In this document: positions 47,452-60,639 of the stretch, one piece after another
Numbering within the stretch: position 1 is the stretch's first letter
How the letters are laid out: each line of letters begins with the position of its first letter
Assembly: GCA_033063855.1 (NCBI GenBank)
Contig: CP093831.1
Span: 13,764,001-13,828,000 of the forward strand
DNA: 64,000 nt
Direction: 5' to 3'
Source: Smittia aterrima
Taxonomy: Eukaryota; Arthropoda; Insecta; Diptera; Chironomidae
The notes under the pieces: generated by a model
Database searches by the model: none
What the model was told of the DNA's origin: nothing
What the model saw: only the letters and a program-made list of their open reading frames with translations
Program-made: the position numbers and the translations under genes

Positions 47452-50400
47452 AAAGAAAATCTTCAAGAATCAATAACAGGAAGCCAACTGACTCCCCACT
47501 GAATAATTTAATGACTTGAGAAAGTTTTTTTCTCCAATGAGATGATACGATAATAGAATTTTCCTGAATTGACCGAGCGTAACGAGAGTTTGTATAAGCT
47601 AAGATAACATATCAGAATTAAGAATCAACATTCCCTATCCGAGCGTGACACTCGCATCGGTGAACCCTGAAAATGACCAAGAAGAAATTGAATTGAGCAC
47701 TTCTAAGTATTTTTCTCCAGAAAGTTTTTTAAAATCGAGAATTTTCGCTTAATAATGGAAATTTTATCTTCCTCGTTTTTTCGAATTAAATTCTAAATGT
47801 AAAGTTTGTACAGTAAGTAACTTTGAATCTTAATTGATAGTCGAATAAGTGCAACACTAATTGAATCGAGCTCAGCTTCGAAAGACTTTGGAAGCCTCGC
47901 TCAGATGAAACTAATTGAACAATCTCAATGATTTCTTTCATAAAGTTTTTATTAAAGATTTAAAATTATTCATTGCCAATCAAAAAACAAAAAGAGAAGA
48001 AATTAAAAAGATAATCTTATGATAAAAGTTCTGTAAAGTTAAATGACAAAAGATTTCACTTGTCGAACTTTATTTTGGATACTTTTTGAGATTATTCCGC
48101 TGATTTTGAAATCAAAGAATATTTGTCGTTTAATTATTTTAATGCGAGTGAAGAAGAAGTCTTCACTTGCAATGACTTAAATAAACATTGACAAAACCAA
48201 AAACCTTTGAAAGGATTAAAAAGGCTTCCGCAAAGCTTCCGCATCATTGAATTAAGTCGCTTAACGTTTCATCCGGAACAAGACAAACTTTAGAATCTCT
48301 CAATGCTGCGAAAGCTTTGGGAAGATAAAAAAAAGTATTTTTCTACAGAATTAAAACGTTTCATTAATTAAATTTAATGCAGAGCAGTCAAAGTCAATTA
48401 CTAAAATTTAGAAGGATGAAAAAGTTCTGCAAAAGTGAAATTTAAGAAGCAATTTAGCATTTTTTGACAAATGCCTCTCGGTGTAAGAAAAGTTTTCCTT
48501 CGATAAAGTTTGTTAAAATTCTGATCATGTTGTTAAAAAAAACATTTCTTGTTCTTCATCATTTCTCTTCTTCCTTTTTGAAAGTACTGTCTTCTTTAAA
48601 GATAAATTAAAGGTAATAAATTAGCGTTTTTGTAACAAGTTCCTTCTGTTCGAAGACAAAGAATGTACTTAAATTGTTAAAGAATGAATTTTATACGAGC
48701 TAGCGTTGGTCGCTATCGTCTCGTTATATAGTAGCAGCAGCTTCTTGCTCCGAGGTGACGTTAATGATAAATTCTCGCAATTTTATTATTAATTTCGATG
48801 TAGTGTCTTCGTGCCTCTAGACGCTACATCGACATCAGTCACTTCAAATTAAAACACTTCCGGGATCGACCTTCATCGTCGAAACAATTTCTCAAGAAAT
48901 ACGTGAACGTTAATTGAAACTTAAGTGAAAGACTTTGTGTTCATATTCCTTTCAAGCTTTTCAATAAGAAAAAGTTTGAAGCTTTGAAATTGATAGTAAC
49001 GACATTGTCAATTGTTTCAATTACTTTCGCGATTTGAAGCAATGAAAATTGATCCCGAGAAAATTAAAAGATCAAAACTTTTTCTTTTTCTTTTCCAATT
49101 ATATTAAAAGCAAGCGATTAGACTAATCAGTTCAAGTAACTTTCAAAGCTCTCCGTTTGTAATTGCTTTCGGTTCTCTTTCCCCTTTCGGTTCAAAGAAG
49201 TTCCAGTGAAGCTTTCAATCTAACGACAATCGCAACGACGACAAACTTAATAATTTAATTTGTCATGCTCAAGCTGATATCAAGTAGCAGCAGAGTGAAG
49301 TTTGTTTTAATTTCCATTATGAGCTCCTAGAGCGTCATCTGCATCGCATTAACAATGAATTTCATAATTAAAGAAAAGCTATAAACGAGTGAGATGTTTT
49401 CTGACCCTCGAGACTGAGAGCTCGAGCTTCTAATGAAATGAAAACGTTTGTTGTGTTAACATCATACAAATTGATGATGAACCTTTCATCTTTTCATATT
49501 TTCGGTTGCTTGTTGAGAGCTTTAGAGTCTCGAGATTAAAAGCTCTGGTAGAAGGAGCAGCTGCCGGTTATTTACCCGGAGCAAACATTAACGAACGGGT
49601 TGGCTTCTTTCAAGTATTGATGATGATCCACTCATTTAAACCTCAAACATCCCTCAGCTCTTCACAGCCTTTGAAAAAGCTTCATGGTTTTTAGTTTTAA
49701 TATTAAAATATAAAACCGACATTGGAGAAGGTTGAAAAAGTTTTGTAAACTTTATTTTTCTACTGACAACGAAACTTCCTGTTCTTCTCTGCTGATGAAC
49801 CGCAAAAAAAAATTGTGATGGACACAAAACACGCCTAGCGATTCTAGAATCCCCGTCACTAACGTTGACACTTGCCTCGCCCGAATATAAAGTCAGTCTC
49901 CGCTTATTTTATCTCTGCCTCAAAACTGTCAACATTTCTCGAAGCGTTAGCACGATTTATTGTGCATGAAATTCAAAACTAAAACGAAAATAAAAGTTTT
50001 ATGGAAACATTTATGTTATGAGTAGAAGCATGGTGTTGAGTCGTGAAAAATAAGCTAAAGGGGGAATATGAGAAACAAAAAGCGGAAGAGAAAAGTATAA
50101 AAAAAAATAAATGACAATCATAAAAGAATCTTTGATGTTTGTAAATGATATTTAACAGCGAAAAGCTCTTTAACGATAAGAAAATAACCTTTGCCGAAGA
50201 AAGCACTTTCTAAACTCTTTTTGATTGCACATATTTTCTTTCGATCTGTGAGTTTACCTCTTCAAGTCATTTCGTAGATAGAATAAAAGTTTTCGTTGTA
50301 AGAATTTCTCGGTTAACAATTTTAGATAACGAAAAATATTTCTTTCACTTCACTAGTCTTCGTTTTCGGTTTCATCAGATGAAACTATGCGATGGGGACG

Positions 50401-53400
50401 ATCATCAGTTGCGTGTGATTGAATTTGTTTGTAACTTCCAAAGGAAATTTTAAGACTCTCAACGCAACTGATGATTTTCGCCATCGAACTCGATTTTCTT
50501 AGTATTAAACAAGATTAAATCATGCTTTGCGAAGCAAGGCGATAGTCGATAGCTGCACTGCAAGCACCGAGGAATTTATGAAACAGGAATGGAATCCCAT
50601 GAAGCACAGTCTTATGAGCAAAAAAAAAAGTTATTGAGACGAGAGTATTCCGTTTTGGCATTTTACCAATATATTTCGCATGTTTCCGAACACCAAAAGA
50701 ATTTTTTTCTTCGACAATGGAATGTTATCAGGAAACATAAGGAAATGCCACCGGGCAAACTGATTCGAATTCTACATCTCGCATTCTCGTTGCTTTCTTG
50801 CTCGAGCTTTATGTTTATGACAAGATCTTTTATAAAGAAATGAAGCAATTTGATTTAATGAAGTATTTAAAGATACGATCTTAAGCTAAACTATAATCTC
50901 TTTCACGACGAATGAAAGCCTTAAACATTCCCCTCAAAACGATATTTAAAGGTTTTGTTATAGAAATAAAAGTAAAGAGTCTTCTTCGCTTTCTCGTTAA
51001 GGTTCTTCGAGTCAACAAAAGCGAGGAAAGAGGAAATTATTTATTTATATTTATGTTTCTAAGTAAGACGAAGAGAAATATCAAAACAAAGTCGAGGAAC
51101 ACTTCTAGGAATCTTATGTTTATTTAAATCAGCATAAAAAGCAAATCAAAAGGAAATTTACTTTCCTAGATAATCTCGCATGAAGTTTCTCTCTCTTCTC
51201 TTTGCCCTTTTTCACGAGAATGCTTTTTGATTCCGAGATGATGATGTTTGAGAAGATTGATGAAGAGAATACTTATGAAACAATATTTACGTCTAAACTG
51301 AAATGGAACAAAACATAGAAGAGGAAAATGTATTTTAAAATCCAAGCGAAGATAAATTGAATTTTGAAAATCTCAATAAAAGTCAAGGAACATAAAAAGA
51401 TTGATAATCTCATTTCTGTTCGTCTTTTTGTATGTTTACTCTTCTTTCAGCACAAACAAGCTTTGTCAATAACTCAAGCCTTTCTATTCAATGGCTTCCT
51501 TTAAAATTTTTCCATGTCGAATTGGATTCGTTTCAGCTCAGAGAAAAAGCGGAAAATGGTTAACAGAGTTATTTGTAAGGTAATTCATCCCGAAGCGAAT
51601 TTAAATATTTCAGATGAATTTATTTGTCAACATCAGGTGCTAAGTATATGGACGGCGATTAAATATTAAAAGTTTGTGTTCAACACCGATCAGCTTCAGT
51701 AAATAAAAATATTTGCTTGCGAAGCTACATTCAGGAGCTTTGGGGAAAAAAGTTTTAAAATAACTTTTGAAGCATTATTAAGTGGGAGAAGAAAGTTTTC
51801 TTTAAAGTGACATCAACTGCACTCGAGTTTGAGGATGTTTGTCGCCTGCTGTGCATTTTCTCTTGACAACGTAGGAGTGATGACAACACAAGGCTTTTCA
51901 CCCTTTGGCGTCTCGTTTACATTTCGACTCAGCAGAGAGGAAATAATCTAGCACAGAAAGCAGAGATTGTTTATCATGCTTGTGCAACCTGCATTCGTTT
52001 TCTGTTGACTCGACGGGTCTTCAGGCAAACAAGCAACTTTTTATTTTGATACGAATTCTATTTCTCGTCTCAAGTTTTCTCTTTGTCGTCTACAAGTCAG
52101 CAAACATTAAGCGGACGATGAAAAACAAAAGTTCGAAGGAAAGGCAAAGCAAAAAGAAGTTGCCATCGAGTAATTAATGAAATTATAATGACGAAAACTT
52201 TTCATATCTCGCTGATGTTGCTTAAGGCAGAAAGAAAATAAAAACGAAATTAAATTTATTGTTCTCTTGCCACTTATAGTCTTGAAATGAAATTTTTCTC
52301 ATTTAACAAACTGCGAATCAAGATATTTCTGAAGAGCGAGTGGAATTGTTGCATATTCTTGTGTATTCCCTAACAACGAGAGCTCTTCATGACGATGCAT
52401 AAAATTCGCTATAAAACGCTGTATCATGAAACTATTGTGAACGGCCCATATGAGCAACTTGCCTCTGAATCGAGTTTAATTCTCTCGACAACATTCTCAC
52501 TCCTTCTCACTATGTAGGTCGCATCTGACGTCAAGAGGCATAAAACGTCGACATCGTTTCCGAGAACAATTTTTTTTTTGTCATTAAATGGGAATTTATG
52601 ATTTTAAAAGCTTTTACGGTTCCTGTCTCGACACCTCCGCGAGGCAATTTCACGGTTTCAATACTTCAATAGGGCTTAAGCACTTTTCAATTTTCATATC
52701 TTCACACTTAAGCCTCTTACCGTGATAAAATACATTTTTTCCGAAATTTTACAAAGTCACGCATTGAGTGAGAGCGAAAACAGAATTCTCACATATATAA
52801 GCTGATTACATTTTGATAAACTGGCGAAATTGTTGACGAGTTAATTGTGTTCATAAGTTATGAATTATCTGGCTTGACATTCACATAAAACTCAGCAACA
52901 GACGCAGCAACTGAGAGACGATCTTGAACTTGTGTAACTTTCAACTTAGGGAGAGAGAAAGAAGAAGAGTTTATATTCGTCGACTGTTGAAGACATTTAA
53001 TGAGAAAATTTCCATCCTTCCTCAATGAAACGACTCGTGACGCTCTCATCGACTTCGTAAGCTGTTTTAAGATGGTTTAGCATCGAGAAAATTATAAAAA
53101 CATCAACATTTTGCTTCTTCCTTATTTATTGTTTTAATCTTTAGCTTTTAGAACTTCTCAAGGTCCATTGTGCGATAAGAATTTCATGCCGAGCTGCTGA
53201 GATGAGACTTTGCTGATATTGAAATCAAGGGAGAGGACGGTTTGAAGTCATTCATCTTGAAATCCTGGGGATGATTCTTAGAATTTGTCAAGCTTTGTTT
53301 CATTGAAAGCTTATAAGTGAATTTGGCTTTAAAAGTTCTGTTTGAAGCTTAAAGCTTCCACCACAATTGGTTTCATGGCCACATATGCGCATTTCACAAA

Positions 53401-54599
53401 AATTTCCAGTAGAACGGAATCTCTTTTATGGACGAAAGTGGCGATTAAATAAATTATTCAAGTATCTTTCCTTTACGCCTATGCGTCGCATTAGAGCTTT
53501 TCAACTTGAGCTCTTTGTGATGCAAAACAGCTTCTTGGGACTTTAAAGCGTTCATTCAATGTGAGATCCGTTTTCATCCCTAGGAGAAGGAGATGAGAGC
53601 TCTGCCACTTAATTCTTTTCACTTTAATCTCCATCACTTTCGCACTCAACCCAAATTCAAACTAGATGCTAATTTCCAACAGGAAAGAGGATTAAATTCT
53701 CTTTCTGTGTGATAATCATCTTAGTACTGCGTTTAGAGCTGTTAAGCGATGAAATCTCATTTTGAGGAATGTTCTACTTCATTCATCATCTGTTGTGGAA
53801 GAAATTACATGGAAATATGTTTTCATAATTAATGAAAGTTGTACAAGTGAAGATTATCGTTATGATGATGAAGGATTAATTTTTATCATAGATCGTATTA
53901 GTAGCTTTGAATCATTTTCCACGCAGTCTAATGTTTAATATTACATTCCACTTTGTCGGTGAGGGATCAAAAGAGAAACTTCTAACCAAAAAAGGAAAAT
54001 TTTTGTTTCCCTTTGTTTTTGAGGATCAACAGAAATTGAAAAAGAGATAAAGTAGTTCGTGAACATGTTTGCTTTAGGGACTTTTTACCGCAACTTCTTT
54101 CTCGATCAAATATTCATAATAAAAAAAAAACTTAAAGATTCTTCTTTGATCAAAATGAAAGCCCTAGAAACCTTGTAAACCCGAACGAACATAAATTCAA
54201 TAAAATTTCCTCTGCAACCCTTACCTCATTAATTATTTAGGAAGTTGTTGCTGTTACATTAAAATTCTTATAAAGATCCAGTTCGTTTCTACTCAAGCGG
54301 AAGAGTTTTACTTTCTAAAGAATAACAAGGAAATTTCCCGGTACTTCACGCTTGAGAATGAGCTGGATCGTTGTAAATTATTCACAAGTTCAAGCCTCTT
54401 GCGAAATAAGAGAAATAGAATTGAAATTCTAACGTTTGTTATCCTTCAATGTTTGTAGAGTTAACGTTAAAGGCAATGAATGAAACTCGTAAGGAAAACT
54501 TTCATCACGAGCTTCTGTTACATTGAAACTTGAATCAACTCAGCCGTAAGCAAAAAAATGTTTCGCGAATGAAGGTTTTGTGGTTGCGAATTCTTTTAC
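47452..54599. other. Gene-free region downstream of rdgA
   Basis: About 7 kb of AT-rich DNA after the rdgA stop. The first part is presumably 3' UTR. 51530-52480 is duplicated in inverted form near 60640-61700. The open frames (for example 50589-50843 and 51980-52177) are unspliced and unrecognised; the latter lies within the duplicated block. Confidence 0.5.
51530..52480 (+). repeat. Inverted block B3 (copy 1)
   Basis: The best-preserved part, about 51840-52200, matches the reverse complement of 61000-61420; weaker collinear similarity extends to 51530 and 52480 (to 61700 and 60640). It lies downstream of rdgA. Confidence 0.75.
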
Positions 54600-54960
54600 A
54601 TTTTCCCAGGAATTTCTTGTTCGTGAAGTTCTCGCATGTTTCATTTTTATTGAAAAAGAATCGCGCGGAAAAAACGTTTTTGCAAGGTGAGAGGATTTAA
54701 GCGCTTGAACAATAAGAATGATTGTTGTTGGCAGTTGTTCCATCTGAAAAATATCTTGCGGCTCAGTAAGTTCGTGACTCCCCTCGAAACATGTGCGAGT
54801 TCATTAAATTTCCTCAAATCATGTAAATTCAAGTCGCTCGAAGGTCGACGCGTCTGTTTCGAACATTTCTTGTCTCGTTTCCGACATAACTGTGCCCAAA
54901 GGTATTCGCTATTCTTTTGGAATAACACAGAAATTTCACAATCAATTGAAAGAGCTTTGG
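54600..54960 (-). repeat. Inverted repeat block A2 (copy 2)
   Basis: Reverse-complement partner of 29703-30070. The open frame 54687-54971 across it is not supported as coding, because its counterpart at 29.7-30 kb is not open over the same length. Confidence 0.7.
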
Positions 54961-56392
54961 GGATGATTTAAATTATTTTTTATTGTTTGCATTACATCGA
55001 TTTCAACGTTGACTTCCTCATTACGGTAAAAGCTTAATTGATTGGATTCGATCACAAAATTACGCTTTTAATTAGGAAATATTGTTGACAAACTGGAAAT
55101 CGAGGACTCCATTTTCGTTAAAGTTGAGAGAACTTTTATTCAATTTATTTCAAAAATCCTAGAATTAGACTGTAACATGAGTTCCATTTGGACGACACGG
55201 AAAATGTGCCACGAAGTGAAAATGAATAATTCATAAAGCAATTGCAGGTAAATTTATTTAAAAACGAACAAGCGGCACTTCCACAATGAAACACAATCGC
55301 TCCAAATATGCGAACAGTCTTTATTCTAGTGAAGCATAAAAAATTCATTTTAGCGATTTCCATCAGATCAAGCTCTTCCTATTCATAAATATTGATTGCA
55401 GCGAGTTTTTCCATTCAAGCTTGTTTAAAAATTTCCTGATTTTTCACGAGTGATGGATGCGCTCATGAGAAGTTTAAGCTCAGCGGATCGAAAGCATCTC
55501 ATTTCGGGGAAACTTTTCCATTTTCATCAATACGAAAGAACTTCGCAGTGAAGAGGAATTTGATTTTCGGCATCAAATATTCAAGCACATCTCGACGCAG
55601 GAAAATTTATTTCAGTCTAATTTGCGCCCTCCATACGCATCCATTTATCTTCCACTCTCAATGCAAGATTTATGTCGCAATTTGCTGACAAATCGTGAGG
55701 GTTTTTCCTCCAAAAGCCTTTAATGTTTAATATCGTCGCATTCGACATTCACCGAATGACTGGGGAGTGTGAAAATATCTGACGAAGCATGGAATGATTG
55801 AAAGTTCCAAGGAAAATCAAACGAATTCGCTCGTAGATAAATCGAGTTCTGTTTGACCAACTTTTGGATTTCATTAGCACACTAACCTCTTTGAGCCTTC
55901 CACTGTGACTGATATTTCCTTTAAAGCTTCAAGACATCTTTAATGTTTGATTTCGTTAAGATTCTTTGCACATGCGCGACATCAACATTGAGTGAAATGA
56001 GAGGGAATCGGCAAAATCGTTGTCTGCAGACCGAGAAGTTTATTGCAATTTTATCGACAACTTGTTTGTTTTTCCACGAGGATTTGTTTGTAATGGAATT
56101 TCACTTTGAACTCTAGATGAGAACTCAGTCTAAGAACAGAATTCATTGCCAAGGAAACTCATTTCCCTGACAAATGATTTTAATAGGAAATTTAAGTCAA
56201 ACGACAACGAAATTCTTGAAGCTCCATTCTTGAGCTTTACGGGGACCGATGACTAAGCTTCACAATCAAGGCCAAGGATAAGAGCGACAAATGAACAGGA
56301 CAACCCGAGAGGATAGAAATAATCGATTTATGGTTGAGTGGTTGAAAGGAGAGAATTGATTTGTTGCTCTTCAATTGGGTTTTGCTGCGACA
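54961..56392. other. Unassigned spacer between repeat blocks
   Basis: AT-rich DNA that replaces the equivalent part of the first copy (27894-29702) with little visible similarity. No gene seen. Confidence 0.4.
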
Positions 56393-57443
56393 AACTTTCG
56401 ATTCAAATCTCGGTCACGTTCAAAGTTCATTACATGAATGGGAATGATATTTGTTTGTTGAATTATTCTCGATGGAGTTAAGCAATCGATGGACATTGGC
56501 TAATGTTTGAGCCATTATCGTTGGTAAAACAACATTCGATATTAAATTGTGTTTAAATAAGTTGTTATCGCTATTTTTATCGTCATTATCGCCCGTGCCG
56601 TGCTTTTTATAGAGCAATTCATTCTTTTTCTTTTACGATTATGATGTTTGGCTTTACCTTTGCCGCTCTCAGCAATCGTCGTTCGTCATACAACATCGCT
56701 AAGTGGTCAAATTAGGTAGAAAGAGAGAGCACTGTGTGCGTTTACTTACTCGGACCTGAAACGAGAGAAAAGAAAAAGAAAATCACAAAAACGTTAGGAA
56801 ATTGATTTTATGCTTCGATGTCACGATTGAAGAGAAATCTCTTCTTTTAATGAATGGAACAGAACGAACACATCAAAATCATGCAACAACAGAAGGAAGA
56901 TGAAGAAGACGAACACATCAAGTGTTTAATGAAATTTCTCGAATTGAAACTTTAATTAGATTTCAATGTCGAAGCGAAAATTCTATAAAGACTCGCTTCA
57001 CGTTAAATTAAATTCTCTTTCCTTTGTGATTGGAAAACAATCGGAAAATCGATAAGTCAAGTAAAGAAGAAGAAACATCAAACAACAAGAAAACGAAAAG
57101 TTCAAGCATAACAAGAATTTCACTCACTTTGTCGCATTATGAAATTTTTTAATTTTAGATAACTGATTCGGCGACTTTTCATCGTCGCTTGATTCGATAT
57201 CGAAATGAACGCGACATCCAACTCGAGTCAATTCCAAAAGTCTAAACGAGGAAGAAAAAGAAAATCGAAATTTAATGTCTCGAGAAGGCAGAAAAAGTTT
57301 TTCTCTTTTGTTTTCTCAAAGATTTTGAGGAATGCGATACGAGTCGAGATGACAAAAGGTGACGAGGAATATCGAGTGGAACATAAGAAGAAAGATTGTT
57401 CTCGGAAAAGCTTGTTGACATTTTTGATCGATCGTTTGTATTT
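56393..57443 (-). repeat. Inverted repeat arm A (copy 2)
   Basis: Near-identical reverse-complement partner of 26865-27893. Beyond 57443 similarity fades over the next ~60 bp (AAAGCTTTTT and GTCTCGA motifs still shared). It lies about 560 bp beyond the 3' end of the SLC20 gene. Confidence 0.9.
56750..57241 (-). pseudogene. Orphan duplicate of the alternative rdgA exon pair
   Basis: Minus-strand copies of the 114-nt exon (57241-57128) and the 6-nt microexon (56755-56750), with intact acceptors (cctcgtttag, cgtttcag) and donors (gtgagt, gtaagt). The exon copy has two third-position changes, both synonymous. I find no matching first exon upstream on this strand and no rdgA C1 exon downstream, so it is probably a non-functional fragment, although it could be spliced into an unknown transcript. 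Confidence 0.6.
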
Positions 57444-58003
57444 CAAGAAGAACATAAAAGCTTTTTAGTCTCGAGAGCTTCTAACTTTGAGGAACATGCG
57501 AAGGCGTGTACCATAAACTTAATTACGACATTTTCTTTGAAATCTTGACTTACGAATATTTGCTTTAATGTTGGCAAAGATTCAACTTTAACTTTGGAAA
57601 AGGATGCAGTTGAATTGAGAAAACATTCACTTGAAAATTGCTTTCGATGCACGTAAGCGACTAGAGTCTCGTAGATTTCAAATAAAGTTCACACGTGCTG
57701 ATGCCGTCAATGATGATTAGAAAAGTTTTTCCCTTGACATTCCCTTGCTATTGACGTTAACATTTCAACGACGTTAAATGCATCATCGACATTTAATGTA
57801 ACAGATTTTCTCCATTTTGGTATTCCCGATCGAGAATGTAAGACATTTACAAAAGCAAACAGAAATGTGAAGCGAGACATGATGTTTACTGACATACAAA
57901 TGAAATATTTTTCAAACACGGCTTCTTTCAGGTGTGATCTCTTGAAAGAGTATTGAGAAAATGTTTACGTGAGAGCCTCAATTTTATTTTCCTTTGAAAT
58001 ATT
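57444..58003. other. Spacer and 3' UTR of the SLC20 gene
   Basis: A minus-strand poly(A) signal (TTTATT on the plus strand at 57983-57988) lies just after the SLC20 stop. No other gene is seen; the minus-strand frame 57707-57919 is unsupported. Confidence 0.45.
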
Positions 58004-59681
58004 TCACAATAAAAATTTCTTAAACAAAAACATCAGCAAAGCACTGACAGATCCTGCAGCCGGAAGTGTTACAACCCAGGCGTAGATAATAGACCTAAAC
58101 AGCGACCAATCGACCTTCTTTACTTTGTTGTTCTCATCTCTTCCGTTGATCCAACCAACAAACACGACGCTGCCCACAATACAATGAGTGCTCGAAATAG
58201 GAATTCCAAGCTTACTCGCCAGTAGAACGGTCGACGCTGCGCTACTCTCGACAGTAAATCCGCTGAAAACAATTTCCGCTTATTATTCCCGAGAGCGTAA
58301 TCTGAATTTTCTGAGGAAACTCACGTTGTCGGCGTAATTTTTGTTATATTTTTTCCAATTGTGTCGTTAACTCGCCGGCCGAGAATCCATAAACCTACGC
58401 ACATTCCGAGTCCTCCATAAAGAAGCAGCAGTAGGGGTGACTCTGATTTCTGTAACACTGAGCCGTCAGTGTAAATCATCCAGATAGCTATCAGCGGGCC
58501 AATTGCGTTACTTCAATAAAATAGCGTGAGAATTTAATAAGAAAGCGTGAGAATTTAGATGATTGCTTAAGATGAAAAAAAATCTCACTTCAGTGATTTT
58601 GAAGCTTTATCGTTTTACCTCACGTCATTTCCACCATGAGCAAAGCTGCTGAAGACCGCAGTGAGTGTTTGTAAGAAGTGGAAAAGTTTATTGACGTTTG
58701 CTTCACTTTCATCCCTCGCGTCCTTCAGAACCGGGGCATCAATTGACACAGTTGAAGCTGTCACTGAGTAAACTGATGAAATGCTTTGAGATTTCCCATT
58801 TATCACAATGTTTGGAAGTTCAGGAGCAGCATTGGATTTTAATATCTTCTTCCTTTGCCAGGGAACAAGCACGAATTGACACAAAACAATTACGATGAGC
58901 ATTGTCGTCACACTGATTGCAAAAACTTCCCAGAGCGCAAGATTTTCCATCGCCAGAACTAAAATCAAGAATGAAACTGATGGTCAAGTCAATTCCAAAG
59001 GTTTTCTCACGTTTCGATCCATTCAATGTGACTGTTAACACGTTGACGAAAATTGTTATTCCGTAAATAATCGGAAGTGCAATCAAACCAGCATTCAAAG
59101 GATTCCGTGATTCTAAGATTAACTTCTTGATCATTGTGATGATTATGACGCTGATGATTCCACTCATAATTGGCGAAACGAACCAAGAAATCACAATCGT
59201 TCCTAAAAGGATTTTAATAAATCAAGTTATTAGTTCATAAACTGCATTCCTCACCCAACGTTTTAAAGTTGAGTCCTTCGATTCCTCTCGCAACAAGCGA
59301 GAATCCAATTGTCGATCCAACAATCGAATGCGTCGTACTCACGGGAAGTCGAAAAAATGTCGCTACAAGAAGCCAAACTGCGCTTCCGGCTAATGTCGCC
59401 AGCATTCCCAGCACGAGTTCTTTCTCTTCGCCTTGATACAATGTCACATCGAGAATTCCCTTTCGCATGGTATCCGACACTTTGTAACCAAGCAGAACAG
59501 CCCCTGACGTTTCAAATATCGTCGCAAGAATGCAAGCTTGCTTGAATGTTAAAACCCCGGATCCGACTGAAGTTCCGTAAGAGTTGGCGACGTCATTGGC
59601 ACCCACGCCAAAGGCGAGAATAAACGAAACGATGAAGCCGAGGATGACAAGCCAAAGTATTTCAGAAGAGTAACTTTCCAT
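58004..59681 (-). CDS. Sodium-dependent phosphate transporter (SLC20/PiT)
   Basis: Five exons on the minus strand: 59681-59255, 59202-59011, 58958-58619, 58510-58325, 58262-58004, giving 467 aa. Both PiT signature repeats are present. The N-terminal copy has FGVGANDVANSYGTSVGSG and LPVSTTHSIVGSTIGF; the C-terminal copy has FAHGGNDVSNAIGPLIA and GIPISSTHCIVGSVVFVGW. Between them is a hydrophilic loop with Ser-rich sequence (SQSISSVYSVTASTVS). The family imports inorganic phosphate with sodium across the plasma membrane. The start is the second possible codon of the open frame: TTG at 59696 is not an ATG, and the ATG at 59681 gives MESYSSEILW just before TM1. The central loop is shorter than in vertebrate PiT1 and PiT2. 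A TCAGTT initiator-like motif on the minus strand lies ~86 nt upstream (59769-59764). Confidence 0.93.
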
Positions 59682-60639
59682 TGTTGCTTCATACAAAACA
59701 AATTGTTTTAAACAATTGATTTCACTTTAATTCTAAATGCGTCTTGACTCAATAACAAACACAAACTGAATGGAGAATTCTGAATGCTTTGTGATTCCTG
59801 GCTTGTTTGTTGACGCCAAAGTTTCAAAGTCAACACTTTTCAACACACTTTTCAACACACCTTTGATCACGAAAACGTTTCAGGAACAACACTCTCTAAA
59901 ATGCTGAAGCCAATCAGCGTAAAATTTGTCGTAAAACTAACTTCTCTCTTGACGTTTACGATCTCTTATCTATTTTTGCGCAACTCTTGCCGGTGATTTT
60001 ATCTTTTACTACTTTGACTGCAGTTAGCAGAAAACCTCATTAAGTAGCGAAGTGACGTTTTAAATAAAGTTTTCCGCCTCACGATTTCAACAAAAATGAA
60101 AAGGAACGAACGTTTTTTTTTGTGAGCATATAATTTGTTAATTAGTTTTCGAAGTCAAAGAGATTTCGGAGTAAGAGAGAAGAGGATAATTGACGGCAAC
60201 TTCATTCTTCGTCTTTTTATTGTTCTTGAGTTTCGCATGCAGAGAGAAACTGGGATTTAAACGACGTGGAATTCGTCATCAGCTGTTGATCGAGTCGTGT
60301 CGCTTGTTGCTTATCAAATTAAAATTGCGAACATCGTCGGCTGGTTGGGGAATTTCTCATTCGTTCATTCGTGCGACAAGAGAATAAAAAGACATTGACA
60401 GCGAATGAAGATAAATTCCTCACTTGTTGGAATTGACAAAACCAAGATTGAAGACTCCTACTGACGAAAACGACATTCCAAGTTAGGAAATCTCTTAGAG
60501 TCGTAAAATTCTGCAATGTGCTTTAATCTAAACTTTAAAATTTTCTACACGTGAGCTTGCAGGAGTGGAGATGATTAAACATTTTCTCTCTAACTCGCTT
60601 TTTGCAGTCGCTCTGTTAGATAGTTTTCCCATGATTCAA
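59682..60639. other. 5' flank of the SLC20 gene
   Basis: Promoter-side region of the phosphate transporter. A small tandem repeat (acttttcaacac, repeated near 59835-59861) is visible. No gene is seen; the overlapping frames at 60190-60516 are unsupported. Confidence 0.45.

Noticed and set aside
51980..52177. 65-codon ORF also found in reverse at 61007-61252
   Set aside because: Preserved because the DNA block is duplicated; starts and ends differ, and there is no promoter or splice evidence.
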